The position numbers were made by a program, and so were the translations under genes. Positions 5,771 through 6,870 of a stretch of DNA of 6,870 nt are shown piece by piece. The notes below the pieces were generated by a model. It did not search any database, was not told the DNA's origin, and saw only the letters and a program-made list of their open reading frames with translations. The stretch spans positions 1 to 6,870 of the forward strand of contig CALLPZ010000235.1 in the NCBI GenBank assembly GCA_938015405.1, given 5' to 3'. This DNA comes from an uncultured Pseudanabaenaceae cyanobacterium. GTDB taxonomy: Bacteria; Cyanobacteriota; Cyanobacteriia; PCC-9006; JAAUQQ01. Numbering within the stretch: the first letter of the stretch is position 1; every line of letters starts with the position of its first letter.

Positions 5771-6870
5771 TAGCGAATCACCCTATCAATAACACCGCGC
5801 ATCGTTATCCGAGTCTCAAGCGTTGGCAAGAAGCTGTCTGTCGCAGTTCCCCCTCGACCATTAGCATTGCCTCGCAGAAAGACGACCGTATCCTGAATTT
5901 GCCCAACCCTAGGATTATTGGGCTGAGCACGATCAGCAGTGTTGCGCAGACAGACGAAAAATGCAGGCTTGGGGAAGTTTACATCATCCTTACTGGGGGT
6001 CATGAAATACTCGATAAATTCTGGATTACCTCCCCCAGCAGGTATTACAGAATTACCGGCAGCATCCACATTGTTGCCGGTAATGTTCAAGGCTCCACAG
6101 TCATCAGGCTCATCGTTTCGCAAAGCTAAATTCCTAGCCGAAGTCGCCGGAGTGACCAAATCAACAAAGTCGACCAAAGTTTGAGGCCCTCCATCAGGGG
6201 TACCTGCTGGAGCTGCATCTGCACATGAGGTTGTCTGACAGTCCACTAACGCATTGGCTCCGGCTACAGTGGGAGCACCATAGGGCCAATTGGCAAAACC
6301 ATCACTACCAATCTCCGCAGGATCAACATAGCCAGGCGTACGAGTTAATGTCGCCAGACCAGCATCAGTGTACTTATCCAGCTCGTAACGAACTATACGT
6401 GACTTCCCTTTCCACTTATTGTCAGGGGTATTTGTCGTGTCGTTAATGGCCTGAAAATAGGCAACCAAGCTATAGTTTTGACGTCTCAACCAAAGGTTAT
6501 TACACTCATTAAACTGAACCAGATTCGCACCAGCGACAAACTGTCGACATCCCGCACCCGAGGTAGAGTCAGGATTAAAGTCGGGCAAAGCAGTTGCTTC
6601 AATATCTTCAATCGGCTTCGTTTTCCAAAATGCAAGAACGGGCCGATAGTTGTTTTGATTTTGCAGTGCGTTGGGCAAGAAATTAATATAGCTGGGCGTA
6701 GAACCACCAGCAGCTGGTTGAGGATGCACTCGCCCATCATAGATGTAGACAGCTTGGCGCAAATCTGAAGCGATATAGTTTAGGGCTAGCTGGGCTTCAC
6801 GCTGAGTCTCAGTTCTCACAGATTCACGCTGTTCAGTCCCAATGAGCTGAACCACAAGGGTTAGCAAGGC
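5770..6870 (-). CDS. hpsC: HpsC-like pseudopilin, N-terminus cut by right window edge
   Basis: The frame is open at the right edge: the codon before the TTG at 6867 is GCC, with no stop, so that TTG is not a real start. The visible 366 residues begin with the end of a hydrophobic segment (ALLTLVVQLI), followed by a charged helix (TEQRESVRTETQREAQLALN) and YIASDLRQAVYIYDG. This is the pattern of pseudopilins just after the membrane helix and resembles the HpsC family of cyanobacteria, reported as needed for hormogonium polysaccharide secretion and gliding in Nostoc punctiforme. The prepilin cleavage site should lie just outside the window. The large domain is rich in Asn, Asp, Gly and Thr and has six cysteines, an even number that fits disulfides outside the cytoplasm. 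It ends in DTVVFLRGNANGRGG and a basic tail. The TAA stop overlaps the start of the FimT-like gene by one base. Membership of the pseudopilin class is quite sure; the HpsC name rests on recalled family resemblance. Confidence 0.7.
   Translation of the reverse strand, partial: ALLTLVVQLIGTEQRESVRTETQREAQLALNYIASDLRQAVYIYDGRVHPQPAAGGSTPSYINFLPNALQNQNNYRPVLAFWKTKPIEDIEATALPDFNPDSTSGAGCRQFVAGANLVQFNECNNLWLRRQNYSLVAYFQAINDTTNTPDNKWKGKSRIVRYELDKYTDAGLATLTRTPGYVDPAEIGSDGFANWPYGAPTVAGANALVDCQTTSCADAAPAGTPDGGPQTLVDFVDLVTPATSARNLALRNDEPDDCGALNITGNNVDAAGNSVIPAGGGNPEFIEYFMTPSKDDVNFPKPAFFVCLRNTADRAQPNNPRVGQIQDTVVFLRGNANGRGGTATDSFLPTLETRITMRGVIDRVIR

Noticed and set aside
6478..6768. 96-codon plus-strand frame
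   Set aside because: It is antisense to the HpsC-like pseudopilin and has no supporting features.

Overview
The window looks like cyanobacterial chromosome. Four copies of the HIP1 octamer GCGATCGC lie inside coding sequence, far more than chance would give in 6.9 kb. Start sites mostly lack Shine-Dalgarno sequences, and the right-hand pseudopilin pair resembles the hps (hormogonium polysaccharide secretion) family of filamentous cyanobacteria. A motile filamentous cyanobacterium is the best guess; genus cannot be told from this sequence.

Layout, left to right. (1) 1-1082, minus strand: a tetratricopeptide-repeat (TPR) protein whose C-terminus runs off the left edge; eight full 34-residue repeats and part of a ninth are readable. 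(2) 1237-2079, minus strand: PgeF, the YfiH/laccase-domain peptidoglycan editing factor, upstream of the TPR gene on the same strand. (3) About 2080-2265: the divergent intergenic region that must hold the pgeF and birA promoters. (4) 2266-3066, plus strand: a biotin-protein ligase (BirA) without a DNA-binding domain, apparently starting at TTG. (5) 3184-5031, plus strand: an exported M23 (LytM-type) peptidase with a 7-residue AYVAPEP repeat array after its signal peptide, a complete zinc site and a histidine-rich C-terminal tail. (6) 5032-5167: a convergent intergenic region with two hairpins; the second is a 22-position stem that should end transcription from both sides. (7) 5168-5770 and 5770-6870, minus strand: a FimT/GspH-type pseudopilin and, upstream and overlapping by one base (TAATG), an HpsC-like pseudopilin cut by the right edge.

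How the genes fit together. PgeF and the M23 enzyme both act on peptidoglycan or its precursors, but they are on opposite strands and need not be co-regulated. BirA attaches biotin to the acetyl-CoA carboxylase carrier protein and looks like a housekeeping gene. The two pseudopilins form a translationally coupled pair in an operon that begins beyond the right edge. They probably serve a type IV pilus-like machine used for motility and polysaccharide export. No mobile element, CRISPR array, tRNA or rRNA was seen. The region is mostly ordinary. Its most distinctive points are the repeat-bearing, His-tailed M23 protein, the double hairpin behind it, and the coupled pseudopilin pair.
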